From: an uncultured Clostridia bacterium
Lineage (GTDB): Bacteria; Bacillota; Clostridia; Christensenellales; UBA1242
NCBI GenBank assembly: GCA_947089305.1
Contig: CAMUJQ010000002.1
Location: 1 to 40,263 of the forward strand
Length of the DNA stretch: 40,263 nucleotides
Direction of reading: 5' to 3'
The notes beneath the pieces are model-generated. The model was not told the origin of the DNA, searched no databases, and worked only from the letters and a program-made list of their open reading frames with translations. The position numbers and the translations under genes are program-made. Positions 15,560 through 23,996 of the stretch are shown in pieces (the first letter of the stretch is position 1; every line of letters begins with the position of its first letter).

Positions 15560-16291
15560 ATGAAAAACTTTTTAAATAAATTAAGTGAAATTTTATTCCC
15601 TTCTAGTTTAAAATGCGTTATTTGTAAATCTGAACTAAACAATGGCGGATATAATTCTATTTGCAATAAGTGTATTGCAGAAATGCAACTTATCACTATT
15701 CCCTGCACTACTTGTGGAGACAACATGCAACATGAAAACATTTATTGCTTAAATTGTAAAAGCAGAAAAGAAACTTACTTCGCAAGAAACCGAAGTGTTT
15801 TTATATATGAAAATGCAGCTAAAAATCTTGTAATTAGCGCTAAATTTAATGGCGAAAAATATTTAGCGCAAACTATGTCAAAGTTCATGAAAAGTTGCTA
15901 CCTTGATAACCGTTATAAATGTGAATTAATTACTTTTGTTCCTAGTGGCTTAAAACGCACAAAAGAGAGGGGTTTTAACCTTGCAAAATTACTAGCAGAC
16001 AATTTATCTATGGAATTAAACTTACCTTTAGTTGATACTATGCAAAGGATAAATGAAACACATCAAATTAACAAAGATTTTAAATCTAGACAAGAAAACA
16101 TAAAAGATGCTTTTAAACTTTTAGAAAATGTAGATATAAAAAACAAAATAGTGCTACTAGTAGATGATGTATACACAACAGGCGCAACAATGAACGAATG
16201 TAGTAAAGTTTTAAAAAAAGCTGGAGCAAAAGAAGTGTTTGGCTTAACTTTTGCTCATACTCAAAAAAAAGTTATTAATGAGTTAAACTAA
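15560..16291 (+). CDS. comFC: ComF-family protein, copy 2 (intact motifs)
   Basis: This 243-residue paralogue of the preceding gene has the same architecture: zinc-finger Cys pairs CVIC, CNKC, CTTC and CLNC, then a phosphoribosyltransferase domain with VPSGLKRTKERGFNLAKLLA (intact RGFN) and VLLVDDVYTTGATMNECS. The shared zinc-finger and C-terminal blocks show a tandem duplication. The ATG has AAGGA upstream, unlike copy 1, as expected for an internal operon gene. A competence role is the family association; no other com gene is in the window. Confidence 0.9.
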   Translation: MKNFLNKLSEILFPSSLKCVICKSELNNGGYNSICNKCIAEMQLITIPCTTCGDNMQHENIYCLNCKSRKETYFARNRSVFIYENAAKNLVISAKFNGEKYLAQTMSKFMKSCYLDNRYKCELITFVPSGLKRTKERGFNLAKLLADNLSMELNLPLVDTMQRINETHQINKDFKSRQENIKDAFKLLENVDIKNKIVLLVDDVYTTGATMNECSKVLKKAGAKEVFGLTFAHTQKKVINELN

Positions 16292-16318
16292 TTTAATTGA
16301 ATAACATATATATTAAAT

Positions 16319-17686
16319 ATGAAAATACATTTTATTGGAATAGGCGGAGCAAGTTTAAGTAAACTTGCAATAATTTATAAAAGTTTAGGTTATAACGTTA
16401 GTGGCAGTGATAGAACTCAAAGTTATACAACAGATGAATTAAGTGCACTTGGCATTACAATATTTTTTTCTCACAAAAAAGAAAATATAAAAAATTGTGA
16501 AATGGTAATTTATAGTGATGCAATAGACTCAAATAATGAAGAAATTATTGAGGCAGCTAAATGTGGAATTCCTTTAGTTTCTCGCAAAGAAGCTTTAAAC
16601 TTAATTGCTAATATGTATAATAATGTAATTGCTATTTGTGGTTGCCATGGCAAAACTACCACAACTGCTCTTCTTTCCACGGCACTAAACAAACTTTGTC
16701 CTCAAACCCACATTGGAGGTGAAATTAATAACCTTGCTTTAACAAATAAATATTTTAAGCAAGTTATTAAAGCTAGTAAAAATAAACGCTTATTTATAAC
16801 TGAGGCTTGCGAGTTTAAAAAGAACTTGCTTGCTCTTAATCCAAACTTTATTATAATGCTTAATATAGACGCCGATCATTTAGATTGCTATAAAGACATT
16901 AATGATATAAAACAAACTTTTTTAAACTTTGCAAAAAAACTTGAGGGTAAACAAGAGAGTGTGCTTTTTTGCAATTTTGATGACAAACTTGTTAAAGAAG
17001 TTGCCAACCAAACTAAAACAAAAATAATAAGTTTTGGTTTAAATGATAATGCCGATTACACGGCAAAAAACATTGTTTTAAATGATAAAGGAATTACCTT
17101 AGACCTATATTATAAAGCAAAAAAAATTCGTACAATAAAATCAAAACTCTATGGTAGACACAATGCATATAACATATTGGCAAGCGCTGTTGTTTGTGAA
17201 TACTTTAAAAAATTACACCCATTAAAATTAATAAATTACTCTAACAATATAAAAAACTTTACAGGTGTTAAAAGACGCTTTGACATATTAGGAAAAAGTA
17301 ATACTAATATTATAATTCACGATTATGCACATCATCCAACTGAAATTAGTGCAAGTATAAAATCCTGCCGTGAGCATTTTAAAAAGCCTGTAATAGTGGC
17401 GTTTGAACCACACACATATACCCGCACTCAAGGGCTTTGGAAAGAGTTTATTGCCAGTTTAAGTGAGGCGGACAAAACATATTTACTTGACATATATAGC
17501 GCTCGCGAAAATCCAATTGAGGGCATAACAAGTCAAAAGCTTGCACAAGAAATTCAAAGCTGCGAATATATTGAAAGTTATGAAAAGTGCATTGAGGCGC
17601 TTAAAAACCATAAGGATAGTATTCTTCTTATATTAGGCGCAGGTAGTATAGAAAATTTAGCATATTCTTTAATTAAGAATAATTAA
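16319..17686 (+). CDS. murC: UDP-N-acetylmuramate-L-alanine ligase
   Basis: MurC adds L-alanine to UDP-MurNAc, the first amino-acid step of peptidoglycan synthesis, in the cytosol. It has an N-terminal Rossmann motif GIGGASLSKLA (6-16, usually GIGGxGMSGLA), the ATP loop GCHGKTTTT (about 108-116), DYAHHPTEI (about 335) and the C-terminal EPHTYTR. The 455 residues are normal. It starts 27 nt after comFC copy 2 without a visible ribosome site. A TATATA/TATATT box 4-6 nt before the ATG suggests a leaderless start, perhaps besides read-through from comFC. Confidence 0.95.
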   Translation: MKIHFIGIGGASLSKLAIIYKSLGYNVSGSDRTQSYTTDELSALGITIFFSHKKENIKNCEMVIYSDAIDSNNEEIIEAAKCGIPLVSRKEALNLIANMYNNVIAICGCHGKTTTTALLSTALNKLCPQTHIGGEINNLALTNKYFKQVIKASKNKRLFITEACEFKKNLLALNPNFIIMLNIDADHLDCYKDINDIKQTFLNFAKKLEGKQESVLFCNFDDKLVKEVANQTKTKIISFGLNDNADYTAKNIVLNDKGITLDLYYKAKKIRTIKSKLYGRHNAYNILASAVVCEYFKKLHPLKLINYSNNIKNFTGVKRRFDILGKSNTNIIIHDYAHHPTEISASIKSCREHFKKPVIVAFEPHTYTRTQGLWKEFIASLSEADKTYLLDIYSARENPIEGITSQKLAQEIQSCEYIESYEKCIEALKNHKDSILLILGAGSIENLAYSLIKNN

Positions 17687-17762
17687 TTTAATTTATATTT
17701 GTTTACGTATTTAAAATTAATATGTAAAAAATAATATTGATTTGTTTATCACTTTTTTGCAA

Positions 17763-17839
17763 TATAATTATTAAATTACATTGCCGTTAATATACTGTTT
17801 TAAGAAATGCGGAAAGACTTTTAACTTTCGGCATTTTTT
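17763..17839 (+). ncRNA. Possible small RNA or extended murC 3' UTR
   Basis: A TATAAT box at 17763-17768 (no good -35) precedes about 65 transcribed bases ending in a strong hairpin and T run. There is no convincing reading frame. It could be a short RNA or simply the distal 3' UTR of murC. Confidence 0.25.
17807..17839 (+). terminator. Terminator downstream of murC
   Basis: ATGCGGAAAG (17807-17816) pairs with CTTTCGGCAT (17825-17834, one mismatch), then six T. It is 120 nt after the murC stop codon. Confidence 0.8.
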
Positions 17840-17858
17840 GTGGCTTTTTTATCAAATT

Positions 17859-18173
17859 TTATTTTTCAAAAAAGTTTAAACATTCTGTTCCTTTTTCTAA
17901 ACTTTGAATTGTTATGCCATTACTTAAACACTTGTTATCTTTATTAAAGATACAATTCGTTGCATCACAATGCAAATCGTATTTATGTATATTTTTAAAT
18001 GGAGCAATTTTTGGAGGCTTTTCAAGCATTGTTTTTGTGTAATCTTCAACATATTTGTCTGGATCTGGATTAAAATCTTTACATTCAGTTGCATTACCTA
18101 TCTGTAAATTTTTATACATACAGGTTTGGTTATTATTATGAACACACTTTCCTTTTCTACATCTTATATCCAT
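17859..18173 (-). CDS. Protein with two DUF1540-like Cys motifs
   Basis: This small protein of 104 residues holds two copies of a four-Cys motif: CRKGKCVHNNNQTC...TECKDF in the first third and CDATNCIFNKDNKC...TECLNF at the end, joined by a charged linker. This fits tandem DUF1540 motifs, common in clostridial genomes and likely metal-binding; the function is unknown. The start at 18173 has AAGGAG 9 nt upstream; an ATG 36 nt earlier has no ribosome site. It is divergent from rplI. Confidence 0.75.
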   Translation of the reverse strand: MDIRCRKGKCVHNNNQTCMYKNLQIGNATECKDFNPDPDKYVEDYTKTMLEKPPKIAPFKNIHKYDLHCDATNCIFNKDNKCLSNGITIQSLEKGTECLNFFEK

Positions 18174-18263
18174 AAACTTTTTCTCCTTAAAAAAATTTTT
18201 GACTTGCATTTAAAATTTTATACATCTAAGCGTCATATGCTTTATTTTATTCATTAAACTTGT

Positions 18264-18269
18264 TATAAT
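18264..18269 (+). promoter_or_regulatory. Extended -10 promoter of rplI
   Basis: TATAAT at 18264-18269 preceded by TGT (extended -10); the -35 is weak. The start of transcription would be near 18276, leaving a 12-nt leader that is little more than the AAGGAG site. Confidence 0.55.
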
Positions 18270-18287
18270 ATAGCAAGGAGAAAAATT

Positions 18288-18728
18288 ATGAAAGTTATTT
18301 TACTTACTGATGTTAAAAATTTAGGAAAAAAGGGTGAAATTAAAAATGTTGCAGATGGCTATGCTTCAAATAGTTTAATTCCAAAAGGTTTAGCAAAAAA
18401 AGCTGATGCAACATTAAGTAACGATGCAATGCAAAAACAAGCCGCATCTAATTTTCACTATGAAGAAGAAAAAAAAGCTGCTAGCGAATTAAAAACTAAA
18501 CTAGAAGCCTTGAATTTAGTTTTAACTATTAAGTTTGGAGAAAATGGCAAAGCTTATTCAAGCATTTCTAATAAAGAATTATCAGAAGCATTAAAAAAGC
18601 AAGGTTTTGAAATAGACCGTAAAAAAATTGAAGTTGATTCTATTAAAAGTGAAGGAACATTTTTTGCTAAAGTTAAACTATTTAGTGGAATAGTTGCAAA
18701 ACTTAAATTTGAAGTAAAAGCAAATTAG
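18288..18728 (+). CDS. rplI: 50S ribosomal protein bL9
   Basis: bL9 binds 23S rRNA domain V near the L1 stalk and affects translational fidelity. The N-terminal domain MKVILLTDVKNLGKKGEIKNVADGYA with NSLIPKGLA is diagnostic. A long charged helix follows (about 42-75) and then a smaller C-terminal domain. The length of 146 is normal. The start is firm: AAGGAG before the ATG. In many Bacillota rplI neighbours the replicative helicase gene dnaB; here dnaB is about 15 kb away. Confidence 0.97.
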   Translation: MKVILLTDVKNLGKKGEIKNVADGYASNSLIPKGLAKKADATLSNDAMQKQAASNFHYEEEKKAASELKTKLEALNLVLTIKFGENGKAYSSISNKELSEALKKQGFEIDRKKIEVDSIKSEGTFFAKVKLFSGIVAKLKFEVKAN

Positions 18729-18777
18729 TTTACTATTTGTGCAAATTGCAACAAACTGAAAACGCACTTTAATTTGC

Positions 18778-18806
18778 TTTACATAAAAACCAAATTTTAG
18801 TATAAT
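18778..18806 (+). promoter_or_regulatory. spoVG promoter
   Basis: TTTACA (18778-18783), 17 bp, TATAAT (18801-18806). It is a sigma-A-like promoter, whereas spoVG of Bacillus subtilis uses sigma-H. Confidence 0.75.
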
Positions 18807-18819
18807 TATAATAGCTATT

Positions 18820-18850
18820 TTAAGAAACCGCATTAATTCGACTTTCTTAA
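18820..18850 (+). promoter_or_regulatory. Hairpin in the spoVG 5' UTR
   Basis: A perfect 8-bp stem, TTAAGAAA (18820-18827) with TTTCTTAA (18843-18850), presents a 15-nt loop starting CCGCATT. It lies between the promoter and the AGGAGG site, so it could affect stability or translation of the mRNA. No T run follows, so it is not a terminator. Confidence 0.5.
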
Positions 18851-18880
18851 TATTGCAATAAATATAGGAGGAATACAAAC

Positions 18881-19168
18881 TTGAAGATTACAGATGTAAG
18901 AGTAAAACTTGTTAAACGTGAAGACAGTATGCTTAAAGCAGTTGCAAGCGTTACAATTGATGGTTGCTTCGTTGTTCACGATATTAAAGTTTTGCAAGGC
19001 GATATTGGTCCTTACATTGCTATGCCTAGCAAAAAAGTTCCAGATGTAACTCTTGGTAAAGATGTTCATAAAGATATTGCACATCCACTTGATACACCTA
19101 CAAGAGATATGTTTAAAAAAGCCGTAATTGATGCATACAATGCAGAACTAGAAAAAAATAAAGATTAA
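18881..19168 (+). CDS. spoVG: SpoVG family regulator
   Basis: SpoVG is a small nucleic-acid-binding regulator, first known from spore cortex formation and septation control in Bacillus and acting as an RNA- or DNA-binding regulator in other bacteria. The 95 residues carry the family core: ITDVRVKLV at the start, KAVASVTIDGCFVVHDIKV, GPYIAMPSKK and the C-terminal helix DMFKKAVIDAYN. The start codon is TTG at 18881 behind a full AGGAGG site. It is transcribed alone with a UTR hairpin and a strong terminator. Confidence 0.95.
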   Translation: MKITDVRVKLVKREDSMLKAVASVTIDGCFVVHDIKVLQGDIGPYIAMPSKKVPDVTLGKDVHKDIAHPLDTPTRDMFKKAVIDAYNAELEKNKD

Positions 19169-19174
19169 TTCTAG

Positions 19175-19206
19175 AAAAAAACTTGGGTAAAACCAAGTTT
19201 TTTTAT
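19175..19206 (+). terminator. Terminator of spoVG, shared with the convergent gene
   Basis: AAACTTGG (19179-19186) pairs with CCAAGTTT (19193-19200), with A runs before and T runs after, so it can act on both strands. Confidence 0.85.
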
Positions 19207-19216
19207 AAATTTAAAA

Positions 19217-19615
19217 TTATATTTTACGAGTTGTTGCTTTTGCAGTTACTGGTTCAAGTTTTAAAATATCTTTAGCAACTTTTTCACAAATATCTCTTTG
19301 AGCATAATATCCTAAATCTTTCTTTGCTGAACTTGTTGACACAATTCTTGCTTTTTCACTTTTAATAAACTCAATAAAATCTTGCATTTCTTGCTCAGTT
19401 AAAGGTCCATTAGTTTTACTTGTTCCATTAAGCATACTAGTTAAATCTAGTAAATTATAATCTGATCTGCAAGCAAATTTAGCTTCTTCATCATATAAAT
19501 TAAAATCATAATCTTTTATAAAACTTTTTGCAACTTTTGCATACATGTCATTTTTTACAGCCATGTGATACAAATATTTTGCTTTTGCAATTCCAACTAA
19601 ATTATTTATTAACAT
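19217..19615 (-). CDS. Unknown 132-residue protein
   Basis: This protein is not recognised. It is soluble and probably helical, with LTEQEMQDFIEFIKSEKARI as the clearest helical segment and a Lys/Thr-rich end. The ATG follows AGGAG at 9 nt. It is the second gene of a pair with the 113-residue protein (19-nt gap), so the two likely work together. Codon use looks like the neighbours, so there is no sign of recent transfer. Confidence 0.65.
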   Translation of the reverse strand: MLINNLVGIAKAKYLYHMAVKNDMYAKVAKSFIKDYDFNLYDEEAKFACRSDYNLLDLTSMLNGTSKTNGPLTEQEMQDFIEFIKSEKARIVSTSSAKKDLGYYAQRDICEKVAKDILKLEPVTAKATTRKI

Positions 19616-19634
19616 GAATTTTTTCTCCTACTTA

Positions 19635-19976
19635 TTATCTTTTATTATTCAATACTTTTTTAGAAGTTTCATGTTTAGCATTTTCTCTAATATTTGAACT
19701 TCCTTCAAATTGTTCTTGATATTTTGTCATAATTGAAATAAATCTTGCTTGTAACCCATTTGGAAGAGCTTTTAACTTTTCAATTAATTGTTCAACTGCA
19801 TCTCTATGTTCAACTTCTAATCTTTCAATTTTTTCAAGTAAATCGCTTACTTTACGAACTGGCGCAGCATTTGACATTAAAGTTTTTTCGCTTATTTTAC
19901 CTTTTACAACTTCTTCTCCAATTTCTACTGCTTCACGATATGTTTTAGCTACACTTCTTAATGTTTCTTTTTCCAT
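19635..19976 (-). CDS. Unknown 113-residue coiled-coil protein
   Basis: This protein is not recognised. It is highly charged and helical; residues 38-70 (VRKVSDLLEKIERLEVEHRDAV and on) have the heptad look of a coiled coil, suggesting dimer formation. It has no signal or membrane segment. The start follows an AAGGGG site. It leads a two-gene operon whose promoter shares the TATTGACTTTRCCTA core with the VKLA-operon promoter. Confidence 0.65.
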   Translation of the reverse strand: MEKETLRSVAKTYREAVEIGEEVVKGKISEKTLMSNAAPVRKVSDLLEKIERLEVEHRDAVEQLIEKLKALPNGLQARFISIMTKYQEQFEGSSNIRENAKHETSKKVLNNKR

Positions 19977-20007
19977 AATTTCACCCCTTATTTTTATTCG
20001 TAATAAT

Positions 20008-20037
20008 ATATTAACATGTAGAGTTAGGTAAAGTCAA
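20008..20037 (-). promoter_or_regulatory. Promoter of the coiled-coil gene pair
   Basis: Minus-strand TTGACT (20032-20037), 18 bp, TAATAT (20008-20013). The -35 region reads TATTGACTTTACCTA, one base different from the VKLA-operon promoter. Confidence 0.55.
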
Positions 20038-20082
20038 TACCCATTTTAAAAAAAATTTAACCATTTTTTAACTTTTTTATAA

Positions 20083-20114
20083 CAAAAAAATTGCAAAACT
20101 ACATGTTTTGCAAT
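20083..20114 (-). terminator. Terminator of secA-prfB
   Basis: ATTGCAAAA pairs with TTTTGCAAT (20106-20114 with 20090-20098), then seven T on the minus strand. The 5' arm encodes the last residues of prfB. Confidence 0.85.
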
Positions 20115-21196
20115 TTAATCATTTCATTTATAAACTTTTCAAGTTCTCCGTTCATTACAGCTTCAACATCGCTAGTTTCAAAATTTGTTCTATGGTCTTT
20201 AACCATTGTATAGGGACAAAATACATAACTGCGAATTTGACTTCCAAAATCAATTTTTTTAAGTTTACTATTTTTTTCATCTATCTCTTGTTGTTTTTCT
20301 TTTAATTTTAAATTTAATAATTTGCTTTTTAAAATTTCAAATGCTTGTTTTCTATTTTGTATTGCACTTCTCTCGTTTTGACAGCTAACAACAATTCCTG
20401 TAGGCAAATGTGTTAATCTAATTGCACTATCAGTTTTATTAACATGCTGACCACCCGCCCCACTTGCGCGATATGTATCTATTCTCAAATCATTTTTATC
20501 AATATTTATCTCAATTTCCTCATTAACTTCAGGGCTAACCTCAACACTAGCAAAACTAGTATGTCTTCTGTTATTTGCATCAAAAGGACTAATTCGAACT
20601 AATCTATGAACTCCACTTTCATTTTTTAGTTTTCCATAGGCATAATCACCTTTAACTAAAAATTCCAATGTTTTATAACCTGTTTCATTTCCCAACTCAA
20701 AATCTATTAAACTTACTTTAAAATTATTTTTATTAGCATATCCAGAATACATTCTATAAAGCATGTTAGCCCAATCCATGCTTTCTGTTCCTCCAGCCCC
20801 TGCCTTTATAGAAATAATTGCATTATTAAAATCATATTTGCCACTAAGTAAGGTTTTAATTTTATAATTAGAAATTGTTTCAAAAAATGAATTAACTAAT
20901 AGTTCATACTCATCATCAAAACCTTCGTCATCTTCAACAATTTTAAATAAATCACTTAAAATTTCACTTTTCTCAATAATTTTATCAAAAGTTGCAAGTT
21001 CATCTTTTAAATGACTATTTTTCTTTGATATTATAGTTGCAAGTTCCACATTATCCCAAAAGTCTGGCGCATGCATTTTTGCGTCAGACTCTGCAATTTC
21101 GCTTATAAGTTTTTCAGTATCTACAACTTCTTTTAAACTCAAAGCCATTTCTTTTATTTCAAATATTTTATCTTTTATTTTTGCGTCTTTAAACAT
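20099..21196 (-). CDS. prfB: Peptide chain release factor 2, without programmed frameshift
   Basis: RF2 ends translation at UGA and UAA. It shows the stop-codon-reading SPF motif (203-205) and the catalytic GGQ (248-250) in SGAGGQHVNK. The length is 365 residues. Many bacteria need a +1 frameshift at about codon 25; here the corresponding LSLKEVVDTEKL is encoded in one continuous frame, so that control is missing. The start at 21196 follows AAGGA; an in-frame ATG 30 nt earlier falls inside secA and is rejected. It lies 8 nt after secA, as in the secA-prfB operon of Bacillus. Confidence 0.96.
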   Translation of the reverse strand: MFKDAKIKDKIFEIKEMALSLKEVVDTEKLISEIAESDAKMHAPDFWDNVELATIISKKNSHLKDELATFDKIIEKSEILSDLFKIVEDDEGFDDEYELLVNSFFETISNYKIKTLLSGKYDFNNAIISIKAGAGGTESMDWANMLYRMYSGYANKNNFKVSLIDFELGNETGYKTLEFLVKGDYAYGKLKNESGVHRLVRISPFDANNRRHTSFASVEVSPEVNEEIEINIDKNDLRIDTYRASGAGGQHVNKTDSAIRLTHLPTGIVVSCQNERSAIQNRKQAFEILKSKLLNLKLKEKQQEIDEKNSKLKKIDFGSQIRSYVFCPYTMVKDHRTNFETSDVEAVMNGELEKFINEMIKLQNM

Positions 21197-21204
21197 TTGA
21201 TTCC

Positions 21205-23874
21205 TTAAACATTTTTGCCACAACAATTCTTAAATTTTTTACCACTACCGCATGCACATGGAGCATTTCTATCTTGTTTTTGTACACCATTTTGACCGCG
21301 ACCATTTAAATTAGCTATTTGTTGGCGTTGACGCTCTTTAATTCTTTCTAAATCTTCATTAGTATTAATTGTAACTTGCATACCTAAAAGCATCCTAGCA
21401 CATTCAGACTGTATTTTTTCAGTTAACATTTCAAACATGCGATAACCTTCTTTCTTGTAAGCCAAAACTGGGTCTTGTTGTCCATAAGCTCGTAAACCTA
21501 TCTCTTGTTTTAAACTATCCATTGCATCAATATGACTTACCCAATTAGTATCAATAATTCTAAGAAGTATATTTCTTTCTATTTCTTTAAAAGCAATTCC
21601 TTCTTTAATGCATTTTTCAGCTTTTTCTTCATATTGTTTTTTTGTTTCAGTAAATGCAAAATCAACAACATCGCTAACTTCCATTCCCTCAACTATCTCT
21701 TCATTAAATAAATTAGTTCCTTTTATTAAACAATTAAGTTCAAGACTATTATTAAGTTTTTCAAGATCCCATTGATTAAAACTTTTTGAATCATCAATTG
21801 CAAAGCCAACTGCTTCTTCAACTAATTTTAACATCATGTTTTCAATGTCTGGTCTAATGTCAACTCCATCAAGAACCTTGTTTCTTTCATCATAAATAAT
21901 ATGTCTTTGTTGATTTAAAACTTCATCGAGTTCTAAAACTTGGCGACGTACAGAGAAGTTAGCATCCTCAATTCTTTTTTGCGCTTTTTCAATTTGTCTA
22001 CTTATCATTTTAAATTGGAAAGGAATATCTTCATCAATTCTCATATGATCAACAATATTTTTAATTCTATCTCCGCCAAAACGACGCATAAGTTCATCTT
22101 CCAAACTTAAATAGAAAATTGAACTACCTTTATCTCCTTGTCTTCCGCTACGACCACGAAGCTGATTATCAATACGTCGACTTTCATGTCTTTCAGTACC
22201 AATAATTCTAAGTCCGCCAAGTGAAACAACAAAATCATGCTCAGCATCTGTTGTTTTCTTAAAGCGTTGATATTCTTTATCATAATCATTTCTTACTTGT
22301 TTTTCTTCATCAGTATAATTATCTTTATATTCAAAACTAGATAAAATTAAATCGTTATCATATTTTTCTCTAATAATTTTTTTAGCAAGATAATCTGCAT
22401 TACCACCAAGTAAAATATCAGTACCACGACCAGCCATATTTGTTGCAATAGTAACTGCCCCTTTTCTTCCGGCTTGAGCAATTATTTCACCTTCAAGTTG
22501 GTGATTTTTAGCATTTAAAACATTGTGAGGTATTTTAGCTGCACGAAGTGCTTTTGAAATCTCTTCAGATTTTTCAATAGTAACAGTACCAACTAAAACA
22601 GGTTGTCCACTTTCATAGCAAGTTTGAACATCTTCTACTATAGCCTTAGTTTTTGCTCTAACAGTTTTATAAACACAATCTTGTTCATCAATACGTTGAC
22701 TTGGAACATTTGTTGGAATTGTAACAACATCAAGAGCATAAATTTTATTAAATTCAATTTCTTCAGTTTTAGCAGTACCAGTCATACCAGACAATTTCTT
22801 ATACATTCTAAAAAAGTTTTGGAAAGTAACAGTTGCCATTGTTTGACTTTCACTTTTTATTTCAACACCTTCTTTTGCTTCAATTGCTTGATGTAAGCCA
22901 TTACTATAACGTCTACCTTGCATTAAACGACCTGTAAAGTCATCAACAATAACAATTTCTCCATCTTTAACAATATAGTTTTGTTCGTTGTGCATAATCT
23001 TATTTGCACGAAGAGCATTTTGAATGTAATGAGTTAATTCAATATTCTCAATGTCACTAATGTTAGACACTGTAAAATAACGTTCTGCCTTTGTTACGCC
23101 AGATTCAGTTAATCGAATTAATTGATCTTTTAAATCAATTTCATAATCTTCCTCTTTAAGTGTTTTTACAAATGCATCTGCTTGTTTATAATATGCACTG
23201 CTTTTTTGTCCTGGTGCGCTTATAATAAGAGGAGTTCTAGCTTCATCTATTAAAATACTATCAATTTCGTCAATAATACAATATTCAAGCCCACGCAAAA
23301 CTCTATCTTGTTTGCTTTTTGCAAGATTGTCACGAAGATAATCAAAACCAAGTTCATTATTAGTACAATAAGTTATATCACAATTATATTGTGCACGCTT
23401 AACATTTGGTTGTTGCATAGGAAGAATATTTCCAACAGTTAAACCTAAAAAGGTATAAAGTTTTCCCATCCACTCTGCATCACGTTTTGCCAAATAATCG
23501 TTAACTGTAACAATATGAACACCTTTTCCAGTTATTGCATTTAAATATGCTGGCAAAGTTGCAACAAGAGTTTTACCTTCACCTGTTTTCATTTCAGCAA
23601 TACGACCTTGATGTAAACAAATACCACCAATAATTTGAACATAAAAATGACGCATATTAAGAACACGTGCACTAGCTTCCCTAATTGTTGCAAATGCTTC
23701 AGGTAATAAGCTATCTAAACTTTCCCCTTTAGCATATCTATCTTTAAATTCTTGAGTTTTGGCCTTTAACTCGCCATTAGATAAAAGTTTATATTCTTCT
23801 TCATATGCCATAACCTTATCGGCAATTTTTTTAAGTTTTCTAACATGTTTTTTGTTGTCGTTAAATAATCCCAT
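21205..23874 (-). CDS. secA: Preprotein translocase ATPase SecA
   Basis: SecA drives exported proteins through SecYEG at the membrane. The 889 residues contain Walker A MKTGEGKT (95-102), the Walker B/DEAD-type IIDEIDSILIDEARTPL (around 205-225), the MAGRGTDI helicase motif and a C-terminal zinc site CACGSGKKFKNCC. All parts expected of a full-length SecA are present. The ATG follows AGGGGA at a longish distance. Its substrates in this window include the lipoprotein and the two surface proteins. Confidence 0.98.
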   Translation of the reverse strand: MGLFNDNKKHVRKLKKIADKVMAYEEEYKLLSNGELKAKTQEFKDRYAKGESLDSLLPEAFATIREASARVLNMRHFYVQIIGGICLHQGRIAEMKTGEGKTLVATLPAYLNAITGKGVHIVTVNDYLAKRDAEWMGKLYTFLGLTVGNILPMQQPNVKRAQYNCDITYCTNNELGFDYLRDNLAKSKQDRVLRGLEYCIIDEIDSILIDEARTPLIISAPGQKSSAYYKQADAFVKTLKEEDYEIDLKDQLIRLTESGVTKAERYFTVSNISDIENIELTHYIQNALRANKIMHNEQNYIVKDGEIVIVDDFTGRLMQGRRYSNGLHQAIEAKEGVEIKSESQTMATVTFQNFFRMYKKLSGMTGTAKTEEIEFNKIYALDVVTIPTNVPSQRIDEQDCVYKTVRAKTKAIVEDVQTCYESGQPVLVGTVTIEKSEEISKALRAAKIPHNVLNAKNHQLEGEIIAQAGRKGAVTIATNMAGRGTDILLGGNADYLAKKIIREKYDNDLILSSFEYKDNYTDEEKQVRNDYDKEYQRFKKTTDAEHDFVVSLGGLRIIGTERHESRRIDNQLRGRSGRQGDKGSSIFYLSLEDELMRRFGGDRIKNIVDHMRIDEDIPFQFKMISRQIEKAQKRIEDANFSVRRQVLELDEVLNQQRHIIYDERNKVLDGVDIRPDIENMMLKLVEEAVGFAIDDSKSFNQWDLEKLNNSLELNCLIKGTNLFNEEIVEGMEVSDVVDFAFTETKKQYEEKAEKCIKEGIAFKEIERNILLRIIDTNWVSHIDAMDSLKQEIGLRAYGQQDPVLAYKKEGYRMFEMLTEKIQSECARMLLGMQVTINTNEDLERIKERQRQQIANLNGRGQNGVQKQDRNAPCACGSGKKFKNCCGKNV

Positions 23875-23900
23875 TTTTTTATTATTTCCCCTAAATTCGT

Positions 23901-23930
23901 ATTATAGTTATCTAGCAATAATTATACCAA
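23901..23930 (-). promoter_or_regulatory. secA-prfB promoter
   Basis: Minus-strand TTGGTA (23925-23930), 18 bp, TATAAT (23901-23906). Confidence 0.6.
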
Positions 23931-23996
23931 AAAAAAATTAGTTTGTAAACATTAATACACAACTAAATTTTTAAAAAAAATATAACATTTTGTAGA

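Noticed and set aside
9220..16291. A competence gene cluster (TfoX_N, ComFC)
   Set aside because: The TfoX_N protein lacks the rest of TfoX, the genes are in separate operons and no DNA-uptake gene is present.
18833..19084. Minus-strand open frame opposite spoVG
   Set aside because: It is the reverse of a well-conserved gene and has no promoter or ribosome site.
22603..22896. Plus-strand open frame within secA
   Set aside because: Shadow of the secA reading frame; composition is not that of a real protein.
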